DNA of 64,000 nt from Streptomyces longwoodensis (lineage in GTDB: Bacteria; Actinomycetota; Actinomycetes; Streptomycetales; Streptomycetaceae): assembly GCF_001514125.1 (NCBI RefSeq), contig NZ_KQ948553.1, positions 186,001 through 250,000 of the forward strand, written 5' to 3'. Below the pieces are notes generated by a model. It saw only the letters and a list, made by a program, of their open reading frames with translations, was not told where the DNA came from and ran no database searches. Shown piece by piece: positions 57,236 to 64,000 of this stretch (positions are counted from its first letter, which is position 1; each line of letters starts with the position of its first letter). The position numbers were made by a program, and so were the translations under genes.

Positions 57236-58116
57236 GCGCTCTCCTCGGGCTGGGCGGTGCGGTGCTCGGCGATGCGGGCGAACTCCTCGACGGTGAGGGC
57301 CTCGCCGCGGGCCTGCGGGGAGACCCCGGCGGCGACGAGGGCGGCCTCGGCGGCGGCCGCGGAGCCGGCCCACCCGGCGAGCGCGGCGCGCAGCGTCTTG
57401 CGGCGCTGGGCGAACGCGGCGTCGACGACCGCGAACACCTCCTTCTTGGAGGCGGACGTCTTCACCGGCTCACGGCGGCGGACCAGGGACACCAGGCCGC
57501 TGTCGACGTTGGGCGCGGGCCAGAAGACGGTGCGGCCGATGGCACCGGCGCGCTTGACGTCCGCGTACCAGTTGGCCTTCACCGAGGGCACGCCGTACAC
57601 CTTCGAGCCGGGCGCGGCGGCGAGCCGGTCGGCGACCTCGGCCTGCACCATCACGAGGGTGCGCTCGATGCCGGCAAACGTGTCGAGCATGTGCAGCAGC
57701 ACCGGCACCGCCACGTTGTACGGCAGGTTCGCGACCAGGGCCGTCGGGGCCGGGCCGGGCAGCTCGGTGACGTGCAGCGCGTCGGAGTGCACCAGCGCGA
57801 ACCGGTCGGCCCGCTCCGGCATGCGCGCGGCGACGGTGGCGGGCAGCGCGGCGGCCAGCACGTCGTCGATCTCGACGGCGGTGACCCGGTCGGCGGCCTC
57901 CAGCAGCGCGAGCGTGAGGGAGCCGAGCCCCGGCCCGACCTCGACGACCACGTCGTCGGGCCGCACGCCGGCGGTGCGGACGATGCGGCGGACGGTGTTC
58001 GCGTCGATCACGAAGTTCTGGCCGCGCTGCTTGGTGGGACGCACGCCGAGGGCCGCCGCCAGCTCACGGACGTCGGCGGGGCCCAGGAGGGCGTCGGGGG
58101 TGGGGCTGCTGCTCAC
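57232..58116 (-). CDS. rsmA: 16S rRNA (A1518/A1519-N6,N6)-dimethyltransferase
   Basis: 294 aa, GTG at 58116 with a weak ribosome site. KsgA family: KQRGQNFVID, SAM motif VVEVGPGLGSLTLALL, acidic AVEID, catalytic NLPYNVA, and FWPAPNVDSGLVSL. Dimethylates two adenines in helix 45 late in 30S assembly. Coupled to ispE; the pair is conserved in many bacteria. Also called ksgA. Confidence 0.98.
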   Translation of the reverse strand: MSSSPTPDALLGPADVRELAAALGVRPTKQRGQNFVIDANTVRRIVRTAGVRPDDVVVEVGPGLGSLTLALLEAADRVTAVEIDDVLAAALPATVAARMPERADRFALVHSDALHVTELPGPAPTALVANLPYNVAVPVLLHMLDTFAGIERTLVMVQAEVADRLAAAPGSKVYGVPSVKANWYADVKRAGAIGRTVFWPAPNVDSGLVSLVRRREPVKTSASKKEVFAVVDAAFAQRRKTLRAALAGWAGSAAAAEAALVAAGVSPQARGEALTVEEFARIAEHRTAQPEESA

Positions 58117-58185
58117 GGGACAAGACTACGGGGGCCCACCGACAGCCCCGGACCACGTCACGGGCCCCGCCCCGGCACTCCCGGC

Positions 58186-59739
58186 TCAGCCGTGCAGCCG
58201 GGCCCCGCAGTGCGGCCAGGGGCTCGCGCCGCGCCGCGCGTACAGCTTCTTCGCGCGGTACGTCTGTTCCGCCGCGGGCGCGTCCTGGGGCCGTCCGCTG
58301 CCGCCGAGGGTGTGCCACGTGCGCGTGTCGAACTGGTACAGCCCACCGTAGGTGCCGGACGGGTCGACCGCGTCGGGCCGGCCGCCGGACTCGCAGGCGG
58401 CGAGGCGCTGCCAGTCGAGCCCGTCGGCGCCGTGCACGGACGCGGGCAGCGGACGCGTGCCCACCTTCACCACCTGGGCGCGGGGCACCCGCACCACTTC
58501 GGCCCGCACCCGGCGGGGCCTGAGGCGCACGCCGTTGACGGTGCGCAGGGAGTACGTGACCCGCCGCAGGCCGGGCTGTCCGGCCTGCTCGACGACCTCC
58601 GTTCCCTTGAACTGGGTGGGGTCGGCGACGCGCCGGACGACGAACGGGATGGGCTCCTCGCGGACCTCCCTGCCCCCGGTGATGCGCAGCACGGTCACGG
58701 TCTGGCCGTCGCGCGGGAAGCTGTCCGGCGGCACCGAGGTGGTGTCCTGGCCGCGCAGGGTGATGCCGGCCTCCTCGACGGCCTCGCGCACGGTGGCCGC
58801 GTTGGTCCGCACGGTGCGGGCCCGGCCGTCCGCCATGACCGTCACCGAGCGCTCGGTGCGCACGTCCAGCGCGAGCCCCTCGCGCCCGATGGGCCGGGAG
58901 CGCGCGGCGGACAGGTACGCGCCCTCGGCGCGCACGCCCAGCTGTCTGAGCGCCCCCTCGACGGTGCGTTCGGTCGTCCACACCTCGTGGCGCTCCCCGT
59001 CCAGGGTCAGCCGCAGGGGGCGGCCGTAGCGCACCTCGACCTCCTCGCCGTCGCTCAGGCCGGTGCCGGGGCCGGGCACGACCACGTCGTGCGGGCCCAC
59101 CCGCACGCCCTCCTCGGCGAGCAGTCCGGTCACGTCGTCGGCGAAGGTGTGCAGGGTGCGCGGGGTGCCCTCGACGGTCAGCTCGACGGCCTTGTCCTCG
59201 GCGACGAACGCGGTGGTGCCGCCGGCCAGGAACGCGACGACTAGCGCCTGCGGCAGCAGCCGGCGCACCGGCGAGTCGGGACGCTCGGCGTAGCGCGCCC
59301 TGCGCCGCCGCCCGGCCCGGTGCCCCGCCCCGGCGCGGGGCTCTCCCGGGCCCGGGTCGGGGCGCGGCGCGGCCGTGACGTCGACGAGGGTGGCGGTCGG
59401 CAGGTCCGCGAAGCCGGGGGGCGGCGGGGCGACCAGGGTGGCGGTGCCCGTCTGCCGGGGCAGCACGGGCTCGCGCGGCTCGTGCGGATACGTGTGCGCG
59501 TACGGGTGGGAGTACGGGCGGTCGTACGCGTACGCGTCGGCGTACGGGTGGCCGTACGGGTCCGGGTCGCCGTACGAGGAGAGGGGGCCGTACGGGTGCG
59601 GGAGGCTCCCGAGGGCGGGCCCGTACGGGTCGACGTAGTCCTCGGGCGGCCCGTACACCCCCTGTGGGACGGTCTCGGCGGTGTGCAGGCCGGGGTACTC
59701 CGGGTGGTGCGCGTTGCGCGCGTACTGCGGGTCGCTCAC
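58186..59739 (-). CDS. rpfB: RpfB-type resuscitation-promoting factor
   Basis: 517 aa, GTG at 59739 behind GGAG. An unusual 150-residue Tyr/Pro/His-rich cytoplasmic head precedes one membrane helix (LLPQALVVAFLAGGTTAFV). Outside follow three DUF348 repeats (about 190-340), a G5 domain (about 345-425) and the C-terminal Rpf lysozyme-like domain (about 435-517) with catalytic Glu in LAACESGG and TYGGLYQFDTRTW. It cleaves peptidoglycan to aid outgrowth from dormancy. The order matches mycobacterial RpfB apart from the long head. Confidence 0.93.
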   Translation of the reverse strand: MSDPQYARNAHHPEYPGLHTAETVPQGVYGPPEDYVDPYGPALGSLPHPYGPLSSYGDPDPYGHPYADAYAYDRPYSHPYAHTYPHEPREPVLPRQTGTATLVAPPPPGFADLPTATLVDVTAAPRPDPGPGEPRAGAGHRAGRRRRARYAERPDSPVRRLLPQALVVAFLAGGTTAFVAEDKAVELTVEGTPRTLHTFADDVTGLLAEEGVRVGPHDVVVPGPGTGLSDGEEVEVRYGRPLRLTLDGERHEVWTTERTVEGALRQLGVRAEGAYLSAARSRPIGREGLALDVRTERSVTVMADGRARTVRTNAATVREAVEEAGITLRGQDTTSVPPDSFPRDGQTVTVLRITGGREVREEPIPFVVRRVADPTQFKGTEVVEQAGQPGLRRVTYSLRTVNGVRLRPRRVRAEVVRVPRAQVVKVGTRPLPASVHGADGLDWQRLAACESGGRPDAVDPSGTYGGLYQFDTRTWHTLGGSGRPQDAPAAEQTYRAKKLYARRGASPWPHCGARLHG

Positions 59740-59866
59740 GCCGACACGCTCCAGGGGGCCGTATGTCCAGCGGGGTCGGGATCGGGCCCCCAGAACCTAG
59801 CGGCTCGCCGGTCACTCTCCAAAGCGACGCGGCCACGCTCCGTAGCTGCCGGGCGGCGAGCGCATC

Positions 59867-59884
59867 CCGGCCGTTATCGGCCGG
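59867..59884. terminator. Hairpin downstream of tatD
   Basis: CCGGCCG-TTAT-CGGCCGG, a perfect 7-bp stem 17 bp past the tatD stop on the minus strand. It separates tatD from rpfB. Confidence 0.65.
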
Positions 59885-59901
59885 TGACGAACGGCATACG
59901 T

Positions 59902-60789
59902 TCAGTAACCGAAGGCGCGCGCGGTGTTCGCGCCCAGGGCCGTCGCCAGGGCGTCCTCGTCGAGGCCCCGCACGGCGGCCATGGCGCGCACCGTGACCGG
60001 AACGAGATACGGCGCGTTGGGCCGTCCGCGGTACGGCGCCGGGGTGAGGAAGGGCGCGTCGGTCTCCACCAGCAGCAGCTCCAGCGGGGCGACGGCCAGG
60101 GCGTCGCGCAGGTTCTGGGCGTTCTTGAAGGTGACGTTGCCGGCGAAGGAGAGGAAGTACCCGGCCCGGGCGCAGACCTCGGCCATCTCGGCGTCACCGG
60201 AGTAGCAGTGGAAGACGGTGCGCTCGGGGGCGCCCTCCTCCTTCAGCACGCGCAGCACGTCCGCGTGGGCGTCGCGGTCGTGGATGACGAGGGCCTTGCC
60301 GTGCCGCTTGGCCATCTCGATGTGCGCGCGGAACGAGGCCTCCTGGGCCTCCTTGCCGTCCTCGCCGGTCCGGAAGTGGTCGAGGCCCGTCTCGCCGACC
60401 GCCTTCACGTGGGGCAGCGCGGCCAGCCGGTCGATCTCGGCCAGCGCCTCGTCGAGGGCTGCCGTGCCGCCCGGCTCGCGCGCGCCCTGCCGGGACCAGC
60501 CGTCGGGGTCGCCGTGGACGATGCGCGGAGCCTCGTTGGGGTGCAGGGCGACGGCCGCGTGGACGTTGTCGTACGTGGCCGCCGTCTCGGCCGCCCAGTG
60601 TGAGCCGCGGACGTCGCAGCCCACCTGGACGACCGTGGTCACGCCGACCGACGCGGCCTTCGCCAGGCCCTCCTCGACGGTGCCGGACTGCATGTCGAGG
60701 TGGGTGTGCGAGTCGGCCACCGGCACCCGCAGGGGCTGCGGGAGCGGCGGGGCGGTGTTCTTGTCGGCCCGGTCGGCGTTCGAAGGCAT
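59902..60789 (-). CDS. tatD: TatD-family metal-dependent DNase
   Basis: 295 aa, ATG at 60789. TIM-barrel metallohydrolase: DSHTHLD (metal pair), AVGETGLDHF, HDRDAHAD, VFHCYSGD and ETDAPFLTPAPYRGRPN. Roles proposed for the family are 3'-5' exonuclease activity in DNA repair or RNA trimming. It lies upstream of rpfB on the same strand, with rsmI further upstream, a frequent bacterial arrangement. Confidence 0.95.
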   Translation of the reverse strand: MPSNADRADKNTAPPLPQPLRVPVADSHTHLDMQSGTVEEGLAKAASVGVTTVVQVGCDVRGSHWAAETAATYDNVHAAVALHPNEAPRIVHGDPDGWSRQGAREPGGTAALDEALAEIDRLAALPHVKAVGETGLDHFRTGEDGKEAQEASFRAHIEMAKRHGKALVIHDRDAHADVLRVLKEEGAPERTVFHCYSGDAEMAEVCARAGYFLSFAGNVTFKNAQNLRDALAVAPLELLLVETDAPFLTPAPYRGRPNAPYLVPVTVRAMAAVRGLDEDALATALGANTARAFGY

Positions 60790-60837
60790 GCTCCGATCCT
60801 ACGGAAGGCGACCGGGCCGCCCGGGTGGTGCCAGGCC

Positions 60838-61242
60838 CTAGCTGGCCCGGCGCTGGAAGGGGTGCAGCAGGTCGGACAGGTGCCAGTGGTGCTGCCCGTC
60901 CGGCCCCCCGGCGGACGGCCCGGGCACCTCGACCGGTCCGGCCGGCGACACCTCGTGCGGGCGGTGCGCCGCGTCGCGCACCGACGAGACCTGGCCGGCC
61001 CGCATGATGCGCACGACGGTGCCGTCGCAGTTGACGCAGGCCGGGCGGCTCAGCGGGGACGGCACGACGCGGCCGTCGGCCACGTACCGCACGAACTCGT
61101 GGCCGTCGCCGTCCCGGTGGTGCTCTATCTCGTACGACTGCTCCCAGCCGTGCCCGCAGCGCATGCAGGCGAAGGAGTACGACTCGTTGACGACGGCGGT
61201 GGCACCGGCGCGCAGGCCGGTCCGCCCTGTGGTCTCACTCAT
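60838..61242 (-). CDS. Small zinc-ribbon-like protein
   Basis: The ATG at 61242 (134 aa) follows AGGAG at 5 nt. Two CxxC knuckles, FACMRCGHGW and PACVNCDG, 39 residues apart, indicate one structural Zn site. The C-terminus is Pro/Gly/His-rich (GGPDGQHHWHLSDLLHPF). No named family recognised; it may bind nucleic acid or protein. The longer open frame to 61815 is antisense-like shadow of rsmI and was rejected. Confidence 0.78.
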   Translation of the reverse strand: MSETTGRTGLRAGATAVVNESYSFACMRCGHGWEQSYEIEHHRDGDGHEFVRYVADGRVVPSPLSRPACVNCDGTVVRIMRAGQVSSVRDAAHRPHEVSPAGPVEVPGPSAGGPDGQHHWHLSDLLHPFQRRAS

Positions 61243-61517
61243 GCCAGCTCCTGTTGTCCGCTGGACTGGCGCCCCGGCGGGGATTCCCCCGGAACCCCGG
61301 TCGGGTCGCGGGACGGGTGCGTCCCTGCGGTCCAGTGGACTGCGCCGCCGAGGCGGGCGCAGCAGACCTGTCCACTGTTGGACCCGTTTTGGGCGTTCCT
61401 TGTCGAAACGGGCCCGGCGAGGCGCTCGGCTTTGCCTGGGGCGACCGCGCTTTTGCCCCGCCATGGGGCGTGCGCTCAGGCGATATGCGCCCTGCTCAGA
61501 GGGCATGTGCGCCGTTC

Positions 61518-62396
61518 TCAGGCCGGCTGCGTCCCGCCGTGCTTGGCCGCCACCACCGCGTCGAACACCTCGCGCTTGGGCAGCCCCGCCTCCGCCGCCA
61601 CCGCCGCGATCGCCTCCTTGCGGCGCTCGCCGGCCTCCTCGCGCACCCGCACGCGCCGCACCAGTTCCTCCGGGCCGATCTCCTCCGGGCCGCGCTCGGG
61701 GGCGCCGCTCACCACCACGGTGATCTCGCCGCGCACGCCCTCGGCCGCCCACCGCGCGAGCTCCTCCAGCGGACCCCGCCGTACCTCCTCGTACGTCTTG
61801 GTCAGCTCGCGGCACACCGCGGCGCGCCGCTCGCCGCCGAACACCTCGGCCATCGCGGCGAGGGTGTCGTCGAGCCGGTGGGGGGCCTCGAAGTAGACGA
61901 GGGTGCGCCGCTCCTCGGCGACCTCCCGCAGCCGCGACAGCCGCTCCCCGGCCTTGCGCGGCAGGAAGCCCTCGAAGCAGAACCGGTCCACGGGCAGCCC
62001 GGACAGCGCGAGCGCGGTCAGCACCGCCGACGGCCCGGGCACCGCCGTGACCCGGACGTCCTTCTCGACGGCCGCGGCGACCAGCCGGTACCCGGGGTCG
62101 GACACCGACGGCATCCCCGCGTCGGTGACGAGCAGCACGCGCGCGCCGCCGAGCAGCTCGTCGACCAGCTCGGGCGTGCGGGCCGCCTCGTTGCCCTCGA
62201 AGTAGGACACGACGCGGCCGCGGGGCGTCACGCCCAGGGCCTGGGTGAGGCGGCGCAGCCGGCGGGTGTCCTCGGCGGCGACGACGTCCGCGTCGGCGAG
62301 TTCCCGCGCGAGGCGGGGAGGGGCGTCCGCGACGTCCCCGATGGGGGTGCCGGCGAGGACGAGGGTTCCGGGCGCGTTGTCGGGCGTAACTGTCAC
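61518..62396 (-). CDS. rsmI: 16S rRNA (C1402-2'-O)-methyltransferase
   Basis: The GTG at 62396 (292 aa) follows GAGGATG. Tetrapyrrole-methylase fold of the RsmI family: VLAGTPIGDVADAPPRL, DVVAAEDTRRLRRL, VSYFEGNE, VTDAGMPSVSDPGYRLV and PGPSAVLTALALSG. The C-terminal HTH-like tail ends in AAKHGGTQPA. Modifies C1402 at the decoding centre. Divergent from pmt. Confidence 0.96.
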   Translation of the reverse strand: MTVTPDNAPGTLVLAGTPIGDVADAPPRLARELADADVVAAEDTRRLRRLTQALGVTPRGRVVSYFEGNEAARTPELVDELLGGARVLLVTDAGMPSVSDPGYRLVAAAVEKDVRVTAVPGPSAVLTALALSGLPVDRFCFEGFLPRKAGERLSRLREVAEERRTLVYFEAPHRLDDTLAAMAEVFGGERRAAVCRELTKTYEEVRRGPLEELARWAAEGVRGEITVVVSGAPERGPEEIGPEELVRRVRVREEAGERRKEAIAAVAAEAGLPKREVFDAVVAAKHGGTQPA

Positions 62397-62458
62397 GTTT
62401 CCATCCTCGCAGGGGCGAGGCACGGGACTCACACAGACGGGTTCCCTACGATGGCGCG

Positions 62459-64000
62459 GTGACCAGTACTGCGTCCTCCACGGACTCCACGGACCACCGG
62501 CTGGCCCAGGCACCGCAGGACCAGCGGCCCTCGTGGCAGCAACGGCTGCGCCGTTTCGGGTATGCGGCGGAGCCGGCCGGCGACGTCCGGGAGCGGCTGG
62601 TGCCGCCGTACGCGCAGCCGAGCCCGCGGCTGTGGGACGCCCTGGGCGCGCGCCCCGCGCTCGCGGAGCGGATCACGCGCTGGTCGGGGTGGCTCGGCCC
62701 GCTGCTGGTGACGCTGCTGGCGGGCGTCATCCGCTTCTGGAACCTGGGCAGCCCCAAGGCGGTGATATTCGACGAGACGTACTACGCGAAGGACGCGTGG
62801 GCGCTGGTCCACCGCGGCTTCGAGGTCAACTGGGACAAGAACGCCAACGACCTGGTCCTCGGCAGCGGCGGCCACGTCACGATCCCGTCGGACGCCGCGT
62901 ACGTGGTGCACCCGCCGGTCGGCAAGTACGTCATCGGGCTCGGTGAGCTGCTCTTCGGGTTCGACCCGTTCGGCTGGCGGTTCATGACCGCGGTGCTCGG
63001 GACGCTGTCGGTGCTGATGCTGTGCCGGATCGGCCGGCGCCTGTTCCGCTCGACCTTCCTCGGCTGCCTCGCGGGCGGGCTGATGGCCGTCGACGGGCTG
63101 CACTTCGTGATGAGCCGCACCTCGCTGCTCGACGGGGTGCTGATGTTCTTCGTGCTGGCGGCGTTCGGGTGCCTGGTGGTCGACCGGGACCGGGCGCGCG
63201 AGCGGCTGGCGGCGGCGCTGCCCGCCGACGCGGACGGCCGGACCCGTCCCGACCCGTCCGTCGGCGACCGGCTGCGCCTGGGGTGGCGCCCCTGGCGCTG
63301 GGCCGCCGGTCTGATGTTCGGCCTGGCGATCGGGACGAAGTGGAACGGCCTGTACATCATGGTCGCGTTCTGCCTGATGACGCTGCTGTGGGACGCCGGG
63401 TCCCGGAAGGTCGCCGGCGCGCGCCACCCGTACCTGGCCGTCCTGAAGTACGACACGGGCCTGGCGTTCCTCGCGACGGTGCCGGTCGCGGTGGCCGTCT
63501 ACGTCGCGTCCTGGACGGGCTGGATCCTGTCCCCCGCCGACGGCTCGGGCGGCTACTACCGCAACTGGGCCGCCACCGACGGCAAGGGCGGCGACTGGAC
63601 GTGGCTGTTCCCCGACTGGGCGCGCAGCCTGTGGCACTACGAGCACGAGGTCTACGAGTTCCACACCCACCTGACCTCGCCGCACACCTACCAGTCCAAC
63701 CCCTGGAGCTGGCTGGTCCTCGGCCGCCCGGTGTCGTACTTCTACGAGTCCCCCTCCCCCGGGTCCGACGGCTGCCCCGTGAACGCGGGCGAGAAGTGCG
63801 CGCGCGAGGTCCTGGCGCTCGGCACGCCGCTGCTGTGGTGGGCGGGCTGCTTCGCGCTGCTGTACGTCCTGTGGCGCTGGGCGTTCCGCCGCGACTGGCG
63901 CGCGGGCGCGATCGCCTGCGGCATCGCGGCCGGCTACCTGCCGTGGTTCCTGTACCAGGAGCGCACGATCTTCCTCTTCTACGCGGTGGTGTTCCTGCCC
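62459..64000 (+). CDS. pmt: Protein O-mannosyltransferase (partial, cut by window end)
   Basis: GTG at 62459, open to the window edge with 514 codons visible. GT39 family: the first extracytoplasmic loop carries FDETYYAKDAW with the catalytic Asp-Glu, followed by VHPPVGKYVIG. Around seven hydrophobic helices are visible, the last reading AIACGIAAGYLPWFLYQERT. It transfers mannose from polyprenyl-phosphate mannose to Ser/Thr of exported proteins, as in S. coelicolor. No ribosome site is seen; TACGAT 8-13 nt upstream of the GTG could be the -10 of a leaderless transcript. Confidence 0.93.
   Translation, partial: MTSTASSTDSTDHRLAQAPQDQRPSWQQRLRRFGYAAEPAGDVRERLVPPYAQPSPRLWDALGARPALAERITRWSGWLGPLLVTLLAGVIRFWNLGSPKAVIFDETYYAKDAWALVHRGFEVNWDKNANDLVLGSGGHVTIPSDAAYVVHPPVGKYVIGLGELLFGFDPFGWRFMTAVLGTLSVLMLCRIGRRLFRSTFLGCLAGGLMAVDGLHFVMSRTSLLDGVLMFFVLAAFGCLVVDRDRARERLAAALPADADGRTRPDPSVGDRLRLGWRPWRWAAGLMFGLAIGTKWNGLYIMVAFCLMTLLWDAGSRKVAGARHPYLAVLKYDTGLAFLATVPVAVAVYVASWTGWILSPADGSGGYYRNWAATDGKGGDWTWLFPDWARSLWHYEHEVYEFHTHLTSPHTYQSNPWSWLVLGRPVSYFYESPSPGSDGCPVNAGEKCAREVLALGTPLLWWAGCFALLYVLWRWAFRRDWRAGAIACGIAAGYLPWFLYQERTIFLFYAVVFLP

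Noticed and set aside
59740..59901. c-di-AMP (ydaO) riboswitch in front of the rpf gene
   Set aside because: Some actinomycete rpf genes carry one, but only 162 nt separate the genes here, a terminator occupies part of it, and I could not recognise the ydaO core.
61243..61815. Extension of the zinc-ribbon protein to 325 aa
   Set aside because: The extra sequence is an Arg/Gly-rich shadow of rsmI in another frame of the same strand; ATG 61242 has a good ribosome site.

Overview
The window is a GC-rich stretch of chromosomal DNA from an actinomycete, almost certainly a Streptomyces. The evidence is the strong G/C bias at third codon positions, frequent GTG starts, AGGAGG-type ribosome binding sites, hairpin terminators without T-tracts, and a gene order (mfd, glmU-prs-rplY-pth, ppc, tam/tamR, galTEK, ispE-rsmA, rpf, tatD, rsmI, pmt) that I recall as a conserved core block of Streptomyces chromosomes. 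No phage, transposon, plasmid or CRISPR signal was seen. Species cannot be assigned from sequence alone.

Left part (1-19.2 kb): a Ser/Thr protein kinase translationally coupled to a membrane protein; a solitary N6-adenine methylase with an N-terminal HTH and an HsdS-like C-terminus, preceded by a perfect 13-bp inverted repeat; two lipoproteins, one of them an HNH nuclease; a small MT0933-type antitoxin-like protein; mfd; an ABC exporter of the FtsX/MacB type; an MFS drug transporter; and a DUF485/ActP-like symporter pair.

The most unusual region is 20.4-25.6 kb. It holds two divergent gene pairs built from polymorphic-toxin and immunity domains. Leftward: a WHH-type HNH nuclease domain fused to SMI1/KNR4 (SUKH-1), followed by a protein with an Imm35/YrhB-like N-terminus, a long Pro/Gly/Ala linker, a deaminase-like domain and SUKH-4. 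Rightward: a YwqJ-type deaminase followed by SUKH-3. None has a visible export signal, so this looks like a chromosomally domesticated toxin/immunity cassette. It is flanked by a FilP-like coiled-coil gene and an orphan histidine kinase.

Middle (27-48 kb): a LAGLIDADG-like protein beside tRNA-Gln(TTG); glmU-prs-rplY-pth (cell-wall precursor and nucleotide supply, translation); a sortase (LAETG) surface protein; ppc; a fatty-acid desaturase/TetR operon with clustered CCGTA/TACGG half-sites; the divergent tam/tamR pair with a perfect TamR-like palindrome; and a galactose block, galT-galE-galK, divergent from an Na+/sugar symporter. Two orphan LuxR-type regulators lie here, one of which lacks its phospho-acceptor Asp.

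Right part (48.7-64 kb): two tandem membrane-anchored PQQ-type beta-propeller proteins, an ABC-F ATPase, an ankyrin/HEAT-like protein, ispE-rsmA, an RpfB-type resuscitation-promoting factor, tatD, a zinc-ribbon protein, rsmI and the 5' part of a protein O-mannosyltransferase cut by the window edge. A recurrent intergenic element (core GCGCGGGGAACTGCGC) occurs three times.
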